Below are positions 12,334 through 24,170 of a stretch of DNA of 64,000 nucleotides, in pieces (position 1 is the stretch's first letter; each line of letters begins with the position of its first letter). The stretch lies in contig NC_083582.1 in NCBI RefSeq assembly GCF_027579695.1, positions 35,349,964 to 35,413,963 on the forward strand. Direction: 5' to 3'. The notes under the pieces are model-generated. The model worked only from the letters and a program-made list of their open reading frames with translations. It searched no databases and had not been told where the DNA came from. Source of the stretch: Neoarius graeffei. Its lineage: Eukaryota > Chordata > Actinopteri > Siluriformes > Ariidae. Position numbers and translations under genes: made by a program.

Positions 12334-13504
12334 TTAGGTGACGAACAGAGACATGCAATCAGAATGAATGACCCTGACATGAATTTCAAGTGGAGCTGTG
12401 CACATAAAGATCAGTTCTTCACCTATGGGACCACCGTCGATGGCCTTCAGCTTGAGAGGTTTTTGGAGTGTGTCTGTGGACAGGTTGAATTTCTGGACAA
12501 TCGAGCTGCTGATGAAGTTTGCTTCAGCCCCTGAGTCTATGAATCCAGAGAGAACCTGGGTCAAGTCTGGCAGTTTCAATATTACAGGTAACTTAAAATA
12601 TGGCATTTCCTGGCTCATTTTGGAACTCACCAGGCTAGGTGGGTTGGTGACTTGGCAGGCTGGAGTGCCTCGTGGAGGATGGATAGGGCACTTGGAAATC
12701 TGATGGCTGGACTCATCACAGTAAAAGCAGAGGCTCTCACGTCTTCCACTCTGTCTCTCTGACCATTGTAGTTGTGCATGAGAGACCTCCATAGGAGTTG
12801 GCATGCTTGTAGTAGTAGGAGAGGGAGCAGGAGATGCTTGCAATGAGGGTTGGTTCTTGATGAGGTGGTCCAGATGGATGGCTAAGTCGATAAGAGAGTC
12901 TTGGGAAAGGTGTTCATCTCAGCAGGCTAACTCACTCAGCACTTCGGGACTCAAACCTTGATGAAATGTGGCCCTTAATGCATGTTCGTTCCAACTGTTG
13001 CTGGCAGCCAATGTGTGGAAGTCCAGGGCATACTCCAAGACTTTCCTATTCCCCTGCTTGATTGTCAGAAGACTCTCTCCAACTTCTATACCCTCAGGTT
13101 CATGGTCAAAAACTTGCTTGAAAAGCTGTAAGAAATGGTTGTAGGAAGTGGTATATTTGCCCCCGCACTTCCACACTGCAGTAGCCCACTGTAAGGCTTT
13201 GCCTGTGAGTAGGCTGAGAAATTTAGAAATCGGTTTGTCAGTAACACCCATGATCGAGGAGAAATACAGGGAGCACTGGAGAAGGAATCCCTTGCAATTA
13301 GATACTTCACCCAAGAACTTTTCAGGTTCAGAAATGAGCTGAGCTGCACCAGCGGGAGATGCGGGGCATGTTAGGGGCCTGTGACATTACAGTAGCGAGC
13401 TGTGATATCCTGGTGTTGAGATCACTGATCATCTGCTGATGTTCACCTAACAGATGCTCCTGAGCGTTGATCACAGTCAGCTTGGACTCCTCTGCTGCAT
13501 CCAT
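12334..13504 (-). pseudogene. Gypsy 1 gag and protease, degraded
   Basis: It starts MDAAEESKLTVINAQEHLLG at ATG 13504-13502, just inside the 5' LTR edge (13517). A frameshift near 13355 precedes CKGFLLQCSLYF, LTGKALQWATAVW and LEYALDFHTLAASNSWNE, a retrotransposon gag core. One in-frame TGA at 12919-12921 follows LSELAC, at a position where arginine is expected. The same frame continues to a CCHC zinc knuckle (CFYCDESSHQISKC) and an aspartic protease motif FIDSGAEANFIS at about 12530, ending at a stop (12334). So gag and protease form one frame with one frameshift and one stop. Confidence 0.87.
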
Positions 13505-13516
13505 TGGTTGGTATCC

Positions 13517-13823
13517 TGTCAGGCTGCAGGCACTTACAGATGCAATCTCAGGGGAGAGGAGGTGTGTCACAAACTGCAGACATAGCCGAATCGAGAAACA
13601 GGAATTCTAGTCGGGGACAGACAGAGGTCAGTCAATCAATGAACAGAACAACATAGAGCAGATGAGAAGATGAAGTCGAGACTAAATGTAAACAGTGGTC
13701 AGAACAGGAAGTCAGGCAGAAGTCAAACGGCTTGATAAAGTCAGGTATGGGACACAGAACAATACTTCGCACTGGCTGTTTGTGAGAGATAAGTATATAT
13801 AGGCTGGGTGATTATTGGTAGAT
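13517..13823 (-). repeat. Gypsy 1, 5' LTR, main part
   Basis: Similar to 6644-7156 (shared GCAGGCACTTA, GGCAGAAGTCAAAC, GCACTGGCTGTTTGTGAGAG). On the minus strand CCTATATATACTTATC (about 13790-13803) is a probable TATA box of the LTR promoter. It stops abruptly at 13823, where a LINE 3' end begins. Confidence 0.82.
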
Positions 13824-14445
13824 CAGAATCAAGAATCAGAATCAAGTTTATTGCCAAGTATGTTCTCACATACAAGGAATTTGCTTTGGTGATTGGTGCT
13901 TGAACAGTTAAGATAGAAGAATTTAGCAAAGACAAAACGTAAAAAGTAAAAGGTAGCTATATATATATAGAATAAGAAATAGAAGAATCTGAAATATACA
14001 AATTTGAAAAAAAAAAGACACATTTAAGGGGTATGTGCATGAGTTATTGGAGTCCAAGTTGTACAATATGTCCAGAATGTGCAAAAATTGGTCACATGAT
14101 GATGATGAAGAAGGAGAAGAGACCTGATAAGAGTGTGTGAAAGGAAGAGAATATGTGTTGTAGGCAAGTCAATAACCAAGCTGGACAGTGTGAGCTGGAA
14201 TGTGCAATAAAGTTTTACAGACTGGAGATGTATGACATGGCCTTGAAATGTGCAAAATTTCAGTTCAGAGACAAAGTGCATTAATGTCACAGATTGGAAG
14301 TGTGAGGTGGAATCAGTGGGGGTCTCTGACCTTAGTGATGAGGCTAGCTGCAGTGGGGAAAAGCTGGCCTTATGGCCTGAGGCTTTGATTCTAATGGACC
14401 GCAACCTCCTCTCAGAGGGTATGGTTTGAAGAGTTTGTTTCCGGG

Positions 14446-16088
14446 GTGAGAGGGGTCAGCTACAATCCCTTCTGCTCTCCTCAGGGTCTTGGACTCACAC
14501 AGGTCCTGAAGAAATGGAAGGTTGCAGCTGATCATCCTCTCAGCAGAGTGGATGATGCACTGCAGTCTGCCCTTGTCCCTGGCAGTGGCAGCAGTGTACT
14601 AGACAGTGATGAAGGAGGTGAGGATGGACTCCATGATGGTGGTGTAAAAGTGCACCATCATTGTCTTTGGCAGATCAAACTTCAACTGCCACAGGAAGAA
14701 CATCCTCTGCTGTGCTTTCTTGGTGAGAGAGCAGATATACATCTTCCACTTAATGTCCTGGGTGATTATAGTGCCCAGGAAGTGGAAATACTCTACAGAG
14801 GTTACTGGGGAGTCAAACAGGGTGATGGGGGAGGGTGTGGCAGAGCTCCTCCTGAAGTCTACAATCATCTCCACTATCTTTAGAGCATCGAGCTCCAAGT
14901 TGTTCTGCCTGCACCAGGACACCAGATGGTCAATCTCCAACCTGTAGGCAGACTCATCCTCATCAGAGATAAGTCCAATGAGGGTGGTGTCATCTGCAAA
15001 CTTTAGAAGCTTGAGAAACTGATGACTTGAGGTGCAGTTGTTGGTGTACAGGGAGAACAGTAGAGGAGAGAGTACACAGCCTTGGGGCGATCCAGTGCTG
15101 ATGGTTCAGGAATCTGAGATGTGTTTCCCCAGTTTCACATGCTGCTTCCTGTCAGACAGGAAGTCAGTGATCTGCAGGTGGAGTCAGGCACATTCAGGTG
15201 GGAGAGCTTGTCCTGCAGAAGAGCCAGGATAATGGTATTGAAGGCAGAACTGAAATCCACAAACAGGATTCTTGCGTAGGTTCCTGGGGAATCCAGGTGC
15301 TGGAGGATGAAATGAACAGCCATGTTGACAGCATCATTGGCAGATCTGTTGGGTCTGTAGGCAAACTGTATGGGGTCTAGCAGCAGGTCAGTGATGGCTT
15401 TGAGGTGGTAAAGCACAAGGCGCTTGAAGGATTTCATGACCACAGAAGTCAGGGTGATGGGTCTGTAGTAACTTAATCCTGTGATCCTTGGCTTTTTGGG
15501 GACAGAGATAATGGTGGAGTCCTTGAAGCAGGCTGGCACATGGCATGTCTCCAATGAGGTGTTGGAGATGTCTGTGAACACCGGAGACAGCTGATCAGCA
15601 CAGTGCTTCAGGGTAAATGGTGAGACGGAGTCAGGACCTGCTGCTTTGTGGAGATTCAGCTTCTTGAAGAGCTTGTCAACATCTCTCTCCAGAATGGAGA
15701 GAGTTGAGGCTGTTGTAGATGGTGGATGGGCCTCAGAGGTGTGAAGTTGTAGAGAGGCCCTGGCAGTAGAGGTGGAGGAGGTGGTGTGGGTGGAGGGTGG
15801 AGTCACAGGGGAGGTTATCAGGACAGTCCCATTATCTTTCAAAGTGTAGGAGGCTGAAGGTTTGTATTTAGTGATCTGTCTGAGCCCTTTCCAGACAGGC
15901 ATAGAGTCAATGACTGAGAACTGGTGTTGGAGTTTCTCAGAGTACAGAGCTTCTCTCACTGCTTTGCTAAACCTGTTCCTAGACTCTTTAAACCTGGCCC
16001 TGTCTCCAGTTCTGAATGCTTCTTCCTTTTGCTGTCTTAGCTGTCTGAGCTTATCTGTAAACCAGGATGTGTCATTATTGTAACTCAC
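14446..16088 (-). pseudogene. Rex1-like reverse transcriptase, degraded
   Basis: Minus strand from 16088: FTDKLRQLRQQKEEAFRTGD, SRNRFSKAVREALYSEKLQ, LHKAAGPDSVSPFTLKHCA and DSTIISVPKKPRITGLSYYR, then PNRSANDAVNMAVHFILQHL and YARILFVDFSSAFNTI, which holds the motif A aspartate. The frame breaks at about 15135. KFADDTTLIGLISDED (about 14960-15005) is motif C with FADD intact. The thumb reads FHFLGTIITQDIKWKM and KKAQQRMFFLWQLKFDLP, with further frame breaks before PSHPGNKLFKPYP at about 14450. Catalytic aspartates are present, but frameshifts prevent one product. Confidence 0.88.
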
Positions 16089-16199
16089 CCTGGTTTGTGA
16101 TGGAATGCATTAGTCCTCACAGAAGCTGATGTAGGATGTCACAGCCTCTGTGTACTCATCCAGACTGTTGGTAGCAGTCCTGAACGCATCCCAGTTTGT

Positions 16200-17509
16200 T
16201 CAGTCCAAGGACACCTGAAGGTTCTCTGCAGCCTCATTGCTCCACATCTTTGATGTCCTCACTACAGGTTTCCTCAGCTTTAATTTCTGCCTGTATGCAG
16301 GAATCAGGTGGACCATGACATGGTCAGAGTGGCCCAGTGCAGCATGGGGGATAGAGTGATAGGCATTATTGACTGTTGTGTAGCAGTGACCCAAAATATT
16401 CTCCTCTCTGGTCAGGCATTTAATAAACTGCTTGTATTTTGGTAGTTTGTAGCCAAGGTTACCTTTGTTAAAGTCACTGAGGACAATAACTGGGGAGTCC
16501 AGATTAGCCTGCTCCACACACAGTATCTGATCGGACAGCATGCACTGTGCATTCTGCTCATTGACCTGCAGTGGAATGTAAACACTGATCAGAAAGAATG
16601 AAGCAAACTCACATGGAGAGTAGAAGGGTTTATAATTAATGATAAATGATTCCAGGTTGGGGTGGCACAGTGGTGTAGTGGTTAGCACTGTCACCTCACA
16701 GCAAGAAGGTTCTGGGTTCAAGACCAGTGGCTGATGGGGGCCTTTCTGTGTGGAGTTTGCATGTTCTCCCCGTGTCTGTGTGGGTTTCCTCCGGGTGCTC
16801 CGGCTTACCCCACAGTCCAAAGACATGCAGGTTCGGTTAATTGGTGGCTCTAAATTGACCATGAATGTGAGTGTAAATGGTTGTCTGTCTCTGTGTGTCA
16901 GCCCTGCGATGATCTGGCAACTGGTCCAGGGTGTACCCCATCTCTTGCCCATAGTCACCTGGGATAGGCTCCAGCTTGCCCACGACCCTGCAAAGAATAA
17001 GTGGTTACAGATAATGGATGGATGGGTGATTTCAGGTTGGGAGAACAGTGTTTCAGGATCACTGACACATCACTGCACCAGCTGCTACTGACATAAAAAC
17101 AGATTCCACCACCCTTTGTTTTGCTGGTGAGATCCGTGTTACGGTCCGCTCTGAAAAGTTGGAAGCTGGTCAGCTGCAGCGTAGAGTCTGGAATGAGTCC
17201 GCATAGCCATGTCTCCATGAAGCATAAAACAGAAGATGAATGAAAGTCCCTATTTCTCCCCACCAGCAGCTGGAGTTCATCCAGTTTGTTACAGAATGAG
17301 CACACACTGGAGAGAAATATCACAGGTAGCAGAGTGCGAAGTCTGCGCCGACGGAGGTGCATGAACGCACCAATGCATTTTCCTCTCCTCTGGCATCTCA
17401 CTGACTGAGCAAAGATGAGCACATCTTTGACTAGAATGTCCAATATTTCCATGGAAGACACCAGAAAAGTTGATAATAAGTCCACTGGAGTTGTTCCCTG
17501 GATGTTCAC
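16200..17509 (-). pseudogene. Rex1-like endonuclease domain, split by a SINE
   Basis: The first part (17509-17040) reads FLSSVCSFCNKLDELQLLVG, VLCFMETWLCGLIPDSTLQL and KTKGGGICFYVSSSWCSD, with the catalytic Glu in CFMETWL. A SINE is inserted at 16661-17027. The second part (16660-16200) reads PFYSPCEFASFFLISVYIP, SPVIVLSDFNKGNL (normally GDFN, here SDFN) and [19 protein letters not shown] with the SDH motif. This is the AP-endonuclease that nicks target DNA. It was disrupted after insertion, because the two halves rejoin without loss around the SINE duplication. Confidence 0.85.
16661..17027 (+). mobile_element. SINE inside the Rex1-like LINE
   Basis: Same family as 1215-1587 but more diverged (GGTTCAAGACC for the B-box). 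The tail has become GGATGGATGGG rather than GAGATGAG. Flanking direct repeats TGATTCCAGGTTGG (ending 16660) and TGATTTCAGGTTGG (ending 17040) differ by one base. Confidence 0.9.
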
Positions 17510-17633
17510 GAGCTCTTATTTGGTGAAAGAGAGTCAAGTACTGCAGCAGTGAACTGAGTTTACAAACAAAAAATGACAAAACAATGCGCACCAACACACC
17601 GAGGCAGCCATCAGCGGTGCCATCCATCAGATG

Positions 17634-17703
17634 TGGCAGATTGGAGACAGGTGATAGAATTATGGTGACAGGGGCTGCTGTGACTCTTGGGAATTGAAGT
17701 CCA
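17634..17703 (-). repeat. Gypsy 1, 5' LTR, outer remainder
   Basis: Continues the LTR after the LINE: GATTGGAGACAGGTGAT, GTGACAGGGGC, TTGGGAATTG, matching 7045-7110 of the other LTR. Similarity stops at about 17700; the last 40-odd bases of the left LTR are not found here. Confidence 0.72.
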
Positions 17704-18799
17704 GAGCGGCCATATTTGGAGGCTGCTCAGAAATCAGGTTTTCAGTGTTATTACTGACAGAACAGAGTGCAAAGACAAGAGAGATGGGAGACAAAGGACA
17801 TGGCAATTAATTGACTTAATTTATGTTCCTTCATGGGCTTACAAAAATGCTGATAGGGACTTTCCATTAATTGGAACTGAAATCCAACCCTGCTTATAAT
17901 CCTGCCTGTGTTGACTGAAATCCTTGAACACAGCACACCTAAACTGCAAGTTATTTAACCTTGTCCAGGCTGTTTTCCTGGAGTCACCAATCTACGAGTG
18001 GAGACAAATTGGACCTAAAAAAAAAAAAGCATACAGAATGTAGGATTCAAGGGTGTATATGGGTTTGTTCCACAGGGTTCATACACTTAAAGTGTTACAT
18101 GCTCTGACTTAAATTACTGCTTGCTTGCAAAGACCATAAAGCCTCTGTGGCCTTATGTCAAAACATTTCTAGGACCTTCTGTCTAACATAAACATCCATT
18201 TGCTTCTGCTGCAGAGTTTGTGGTTTAAGCTTTCATCAAAAAGTAAGCACTTTGAAACCTGTTGAATGAGCATTGACTTAACAACTGACCTACAGTGCAA
18301 GACCATACCAAGATAAGTACTGTAGATGTATTTACAAGTTTGCCTTATCCTGACTTATATGTGTCCATCCCAGAAGAGTTTGGATTTCTAACAGTTGCTT
18401 TGTCATATATTAAGACATCAAAGGTGGTGAAATGATAGCAGTACCACTGAGGTCTTGTTTTCCCATAGCGCTATTGCTGGTGGCTAATCCACTGGCTTTT
18501 GCAGTCAAACAGCTCTCCAGTGTATGACTCGTTCATATTGACATTGGCTTGTTGACTTTGTCTTGATGACACCAAGTGATCATTTCTAAAAAAAAATTTT
18601 TAATTTTGTGAATTAAAAATGCCCTTTCCACTCATTTTGGTTAAGGGACTGCTACTCTGTCTAAGCTCCTAGAAAAAGACTAACACCATATTGAAAACAT
18701 GGTGCACATGCTAATTAATCCTACAGATAATGGAATGAGTGGTCAGCTGAATAATTGTGTGGCATCATTGGTTATGTGAAAAATCAGTTTAAACTATTA
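17704..18799. other. Non-coding stretch, nothing recognised
   Basis: About 1.1 kb of AT-rich DNA flanking the Gypsy element. No long open frame, no inverted ends, no known repeat seen. Confidence 0.5.
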
Positions 18800-18960
18800 T
18801 TAACGTTTACATTTGCATTTACATTGACACTGATGAGCAGATGCCTTTCGAAAAGTGCTTTGTAGTCTCTATTCAAAACATACCCTCATGTTAGTTCAAT
18901 ACATCAGGGTCTAAGAATGCCATCAAACTAAAATCTGGTGAAGGCGAGGTTAGTACAACA
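18800..18960. repeat. Probable dispersed repeat fragment
   Basis: ACATTTGCATTTACATTGAC, then AAAAGTGCTTTGTAGTCTCT and CCATCAAACTAAAATCTGGT resemble a common fish interspersed repeat I have seen near SINE-like tails. No boundaries or duplications were found. A (TG)n run follows at about 18971-19001. Confidence 0.35.
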
Positions 18961-18969
18961 GATTTATTT

Positions 18970-18970
<1 letters not shown>

Positions 18971-19001
<31 letters not shown>
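18971..19001. repeat. (TG)n microsatellite
   Basis: About 15 TG units in unremarkable DNA. Confidence 0.9.
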
Positions 19002-19003
<2 letters not shown>

Positions 19004-19777
19004 ACATGTCATAAGCCCTATCCAGATGGCATTAAATTGACATGGGATCCTAGGGCAATTTCCTATTTTACAGGTGCTACTCTGTGATTTTATTTCCATC
19101 TGGATCAGCCATGTCAGTGTTTTTCTCCATCCTTCAATGAGAAAATTACAGGCCAAATTACCTACTGTTTTTCTCCAAACTGAACTGTCATCTGATAATT
19201 GTCCATGTCCATGATTCTCTATGCAGATGTTGGACAAAAAGATGTTTGACTGCTGCTACTTGTCGTATTTTGTCTCAGTAACCCTCCTCCAGATATTAAA
19301 TATTTTCCAAATTGCAAAATTAAAAAATAGATCCATGAGTAGAGGCCCTCAAGCATATTGGTCTGGATGCAAAAACCTACACATTACCTGGGAATGTATG
19401 TTTAGGCAGAGAAAATAAAGGAAAAGAAAATAAAAACACTGACAAAAGCAAGATCCCATAGGATGATTCAGTGAGTCATTATAATTTTTTTTACTTTCTT
19501 ATCATCACCAGTTCCTTAAATATGTTATAAATGTTAAATGCTGGATGGAGTGTGATCATATGATCATAACTGAAAATACAACTCACTAGAAACTCACTCC
19601 TCCTGTGGTAGATTGTATTGCTATCCTGATGTAAGAGTTTTATCACCTGAGTGGAAAAAAACATTATTGTAGGAATCCCTATAATAAACTCCTCCAATCC
19701 GAAAATGCATTTATTTAGAGTTTTGCAGTGTTTTTGAGGATAATGTGTTTCAATGTCCAGCTTAATTGGGTTTCATC

Positions 19778-19889
19778 CCATGCTATCATAATTTAATCCT
19801 TGTACTGACACTGCAACATAATATTCTATTTTATCTTAAACTTTTTTTTTTAAATGTGTTGTAAACAAAATGCAACTTAGATGTTTTAC
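19778..19889 (+). repeat. Direct duplication, unit A
   Basis: About 110 bp (TGCTATCATAATTTAATCC ... GCAACTTAGATGTTTTAC), repeated almost exactly at 20700-20808 in the same orientation. The gap between the units holds a Harbinger MITE. Confidence 0.9.
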
Positions 19890-19970
19890 GTGGGGTAAGT
19901 TAAGGTGCTTACATCTGACTAGAATTGGGACATCAACACAACACTCACCATTGGCTTGATGTGCCACTTA

Positions 19971-20671
19971 GGTGGGGTTTACATTAGACCGTATCAGTGG
20001 ATCATCAGATTAACGTTTTTAAAACGATTAGTGTGCACACAGCAACACCAATACACGATTCGTGTGCACACAGCAATGCCAATACACGGATACGCTCGGC
20101 TCCGCAGGCATCCTGCGCTCCAAATCACTCCGCCCTGAACAGCGAGTGCCCTCTGGAGGGTGCGCACTCCGGCCCTGCGCAGCTCAGAGAGCGCACGAGT
20201 GGAGTGCACAAGCAGTGATTCGGGACTGAGCCGCTGTGTGTGTGATCCCAGCGCATATCACTTACCACTTGCAAGTGGAAGGATGGCAAGCCTAAAGACA
20301 ATCATAACTACACAATGGGCAGTATTTGCATCAGTATTTGCAGTGTTTTCATACTTTTATACTCTTTAATGAAAGGTGATACAAGGCGGAAGTCCGCGCC
20401 GTTTTTCAGCAGTCGCGTCACATGACCAACGCCAGCGAATCAGGAAGGTGGATGTCACAGTGACATTGTCCAATGACGACGCCAGCTAGAGCTCAGCACA
20501 GCGTATCCGCGTATTCTCAATGTTTACACAGCACCGGACCAGACACGATCTGGATTGAATACGTGGACCCTGGCGGATTCCCGTTTCCCGGCGTTTCCAG
20601 GCGTTTTAATGTAAATGGACAGTGCATCCGCGAAGAAAACGAGACAGATACGGTCTAATGTAAACTTGGCC
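19971..20671 (-). mobile_element. PIF/Harbinger-type MITE, copy 2
   Basis: 701 bp, in the opposite orientation to copy 1. It starts GGTGGGGTTTACATTAGACC and ends GGTCTAATGTAAACTTGGCC, with a TTA duplication at 19968-19970 and 20672-20674. The body is nearly the same as copy 1 (CTCTGGAGGGTGCGCACTCC, AAGGCGGAAGTCCGCGCCG). Confidence 0.9.
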
Positions 20672-20699
20672 TTAGTCCTCCACATGACAAGCATCCAAG

Positions 20700-20808
20700 A
20701 TATGCTATCATAATTTAATCCTTGTACTGACACTGCAACATAATTCTATTTTATCTTAAACTTTTTTTTAAATGTGTTGTAAACAAAGTGCAACTTAGAT
20801 GTTTTACA
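20700..20808 (+). repeat. Direct duplication, unit B
   Basis: Second copy of 19778-19889, with a short AT deletion and a shorter poly-T. After it the sequences diverge. Confidence 0.9.
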
Positions 20809-21607
20809 GAAGTGCTATTTTAAAAAGTAAAGAGTGGGAGAAATAAGGCAAGTACAAGCCCTCAAGTACTTACTATCTCAACAACTTTGCTGGACATGTG
20901 TTTCAGGGGGAAAAAAAACCACACAGAAAAATTAAAAATTTATGTTTGTATTTCACGCTGGTGTTATGTCGCCCATATTCCAGAACATCACACTGTAAAA
21001 TCATTGGTTCCACTCAGAAAGGTCAACAGCAAAGTTCAACCAATTTGAACTTTGAGCAGACTGGTTTGAACACTATGCTATGCTGAGGTCAGAATAGAGG
21101 CATGATGGTCCCTAAAAAGGAAAATAATGGCAAAGCAGGCATTGGGAGATTTTGAAGCTAGTCATATGTAAGTAACTTTACTCCATTGCTCTCTCATGCA
21201 ATTATTTTAAGATGAGTAATACTTGTTTGTCAGACTGGGTTCCTGGGTTCCAGTCCCTCCAGCCAGCATTGCTGACTTATTTCTTTCTCCTCCCTCCTGC
21301 ATGAGGATGTTGCCACTAAGGGTAATTGACACATCAGTGCATACCACAGGTGGCTTCTCCAGTGAGGAGAGGGAGGAAGATCCTCCTTAAAAATTCTAAG
21401 AATAAAAAGTTGAAATTGTCTTGACCAATTTAATGAATTGCTGTCCTTGAATATTACTATTTTACTGCCAAATACGACATGTACATTATATTTGTTTCTC
21501 TGGGTGAAATTACATTAGCACCCCCTATCGCTCGCTATTAGAAATTACTGCACGGAGGATCTTCCTCCCTTCGGCTCCCATTCACTCCGATTCAAACAGT
21601 CTCCGGC
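20809..21607. other. Non-coding stretch
   Basis: No gene. The segment 21345-21385 (GTGGCTTCTCCAGTGAGGAG, then GGAAGATCCTCC) and 21553-21570 (GGAGGATCTTCCTCCC) resemble hAT sub-terminal sequences, but no clear ends or duplications were found. Confidence 0.4.
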
Positions 21608-22047
21608 ACTGGCGGCTCGTGGTTAACATAGACTTCAATGAGAGAGAGGAGGAAAATCCTCCTCTAAGAGGGTGGGACTAGCTAAGAGATCTGACAAGTG
21701 CTACAAAATATCAACCAATAGGCTGCAGCCCTAGTTGCGCAATGAACCAATAAGTAGAGGCCTTAGCTGCCTGGGGGGAGGGGTTATCTTATCAAACTTA
21801 ACTTCTAGATCCGGTGACTCGGGCACTTCGGCAGTCAGAGTGAGAACGGCGAGGTGGAAGTGGATTGACTATGTTATAAATATTCTATGAATAAAGTAAT
21901 GGAAACAGAGGACGTGGTGAATGTTTTGCTTGCAAAACCCTTCCATGGGCTGAGCTACAAACATGGCCGCCAGGTTTGCTTCATTAAATACGGAAGATTT
22001 TGAGAGAATTTTGAAAGAGAAAGATGTGTTGAACACCTGAAAGTAAT
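21608..22047 (+). mobile_element. hAT-like 5' terminus with transposase start, fragment
   Basis: It starts CACTGGCGGCTCGTGG, which resembles a hAT end, then the foldback-like GGAGGAAAATCCTCCTC, and a GC-richer leader. At 21965 an ATG opens MAARFASLNTEDFERILKEK, closed by a TGA at 22038-22040. I do not recognise this protein with certainty; the start resembles fish transposase or tyrosine-recombinase-like N-termini. No right-hand end was identified. Confidence 0.4.
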
Positions 22048-22110
22048 GTGTACAGCAGCTATAAAAAGTGTACACACCCCGTTAAAATGATAGGTTTTTC
22101 AACTATTATC
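22048..22110. repeat. Possible Tc1 terminal fragment
   Basis: GCTATAAAAAGTGTACACAC followed by CCCGTTAAAATGATAGG resembles the end of a Tc1-type element seen widely in fish; no transposase or partner end is present. Confidence 0.3.
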
Positions 22111-24170
22111 AACTCAACCCGTGCGTGTAACTATAGCCGGTCCAGCAGGTGCGGTCGCATTGGGGCCCGTGACCTTCAACCAAGCATTCCTTCCTCCCTC
22201 ACTTTTACAAAAGCCAGCCGCTACTGGTGCATACCAATCTTGATATTTAATTTAGCTGGTTGTTCAAAAAATTCTCGAAAGAACTTTCTCTGCTTCCATC
22301 ACAGGTTGGCTGTTGCACAGCAGATGGCTGTGTTTGCTCGAACCTGCATCAGCTCACTAAATCCAAATGAGCACAAATTTTTGTTAGTTGCACATACAGT
22401 AAGCACATTCCTATAGAATATGAATATGAACAGGCATATGGAATTCATTTGGCAGTGCAAAGATTTTTGAAATTTTAATACTCAAAGACAATATGCAACA
22501 ATTCCTTAGCACATTGTGGCCCCCCCCCATAAGCAAATTGCACCCAGTGAGTAAGTTAAACAGAAAGTATGGAAATAGAGGGAATTGAGGTAAGGCTAGA
22601 GGCATTTAAAACCAAATGAGAAAAATGGCAGTGGACTGTAATCAATGTTGTGCCTAGCTTTCTGCTTAGTAGAAAAAAATCATTGGTAGTAATATTAAAT
22701 TTAGGAACTTAACATCCAGGAATAAGCCTTATGAGTATCAACCATGATTGAAATTCGTCGGACCTGTAAGTGTGTATAAAATGTACTTTTAAGCAACCTC
22801 TTGTTAGTGTAAAGTCTTCACTGTACATCCAGGGTCCAGGTTATTTAAAGGGAGTAATGTGATTGCAAACTAATTTTATTTAATTAGTATCTTAATCAAG
22901 ACACAGTGAATGACACAGTGCATTACTGGAGGTCACTGGCTGAGGATCATGGGAGTTGCAGACATGGACATGACATGATGCAATAGTAAAGATGCCCACA
23001 GTACATTTTTTGTTCAGCCTTTTCTTTGGAAAATGTGGTATTCTGGTTCATCAGATGTGCCAGACAATGAGCATTATGTGGAAAATGCAGCATCTAAAGA
23101 TCTTCCAGGACTGATGCTGAGAAACTTTTTGTTCCCATACATTCACAGATGCATGGAGGTATTTTTAGATACTGATTCTCAATATATTCAGTATTGAATC
23201 TCATCTTGTAGTTAAGCCATCTGATCTACCATCAGTATAATACACATTGCATCACTTCTGGAGCTTGAGATTATGGGAGTTTAGGTGCTCTACCTAATCA
23301 CTGACACTGAAAATGACACTGATGTTTGAATGTGGGCAGAAAGTTTTCCAGACATACCATAATTCCTGTTGTAAATTATGTAACTAGAGATCCTGGAATA
23401 TTGAAAGACTTTGATGAAGATGATTTCTGCACTTTCTACGGCTATGGGTAATTTTGGAAAGAGGTACCAGATGATGTGCTTTAAAAAAAATCAGCTAATG
23501 ATGGCCATTATAATAATTGAATGAGATAGATATGGTATGGGTAGACTGATGAAGAAATCAAGGACAATATGGGACCAAGGCATGATGAGACATGGGTAGC
23601 TCTAGCATCCCAATAGTTAGGTAACAGAAAGTTCTAGACTCTGCACAGACTGTGCATGATTGGACTTACCATGGGTGAAATATCCAAATCCCAAAACTTT
23701 ATAGGACTTATTTACCTCTCAGTTAGGTGAAGGACACCAGAATTTTTTTATTTAAAATGATGGTTTGTTGTCTACCTGGATGTCTTGAGTTAGGTGATGA
23801 GCTAGGTATCATTGAATGAGGTGCTCACTCATGGTACACAAAGGTACACAAATGTCTTTTTTGAGGTATAATGAGGGGTGCAGGTTTTTCTTGTCTTTTA
23901 ATACCCTCGTTTTATCATTGATGATTTCCCAATGAACATGTACAATGAAGACATTTCAGAGTAAGCTTCTGTAATCCTTTCAGAAAATACAGATAAGTTT
24001 CCTTTATTATCCATGTAAGTGGAGATATAGGGTATAGGAGGAAATGCATGTTTCTGTTACTTGATTTTATTTAACATTTTATGTGTTTTCCTGGTGTAAT
24101 ATTAAGTGTTCTCATGTGTACCTATGCTATTATTATTACATGTTTAATTATTTGTAATTCTGAAAAAAAA
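22111..24170. other. Non-coding stretch, nothing recognised
   Basis: About 2 kb of AT-rich sequence with only short open frames. It includes a C9 run at about 22520. No TIRs, microsatellites of note or coding similarity were seen. It is the longest featureless part of the window. Confidence 0.5.

Larger units (their letters stand above)
13824..17633 (-). mobile_element. Rex1-like LINE inserted in Gypsy 1 LTR
   Basis: A minus-strand non-LTR element of about 3.4 kb, not counting the SINE in it. Its 3' end (plus strand 13824-13875) is the GATTCTGATTCTTGATTCTG-type tail next to CACCAAAGCAAATTCCTTG. GGTAGAT on the left and GGCAGAT on the right look like an imperfect target-site duplication, and the LTR continues on both sides. 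Endonuclease and RT are both recognisable, so the copy is close to full length. Rex1 assignment rests on RT motifs recalled from teleost elements. Confidence 0.85.

Noticed and set aside
14446..14883. Plus-strand 145-codon frame and similar long frames opposite LINE and Gypsy genes
   Set aside because: They are antisense shadows of the minus-strand RT and gag.
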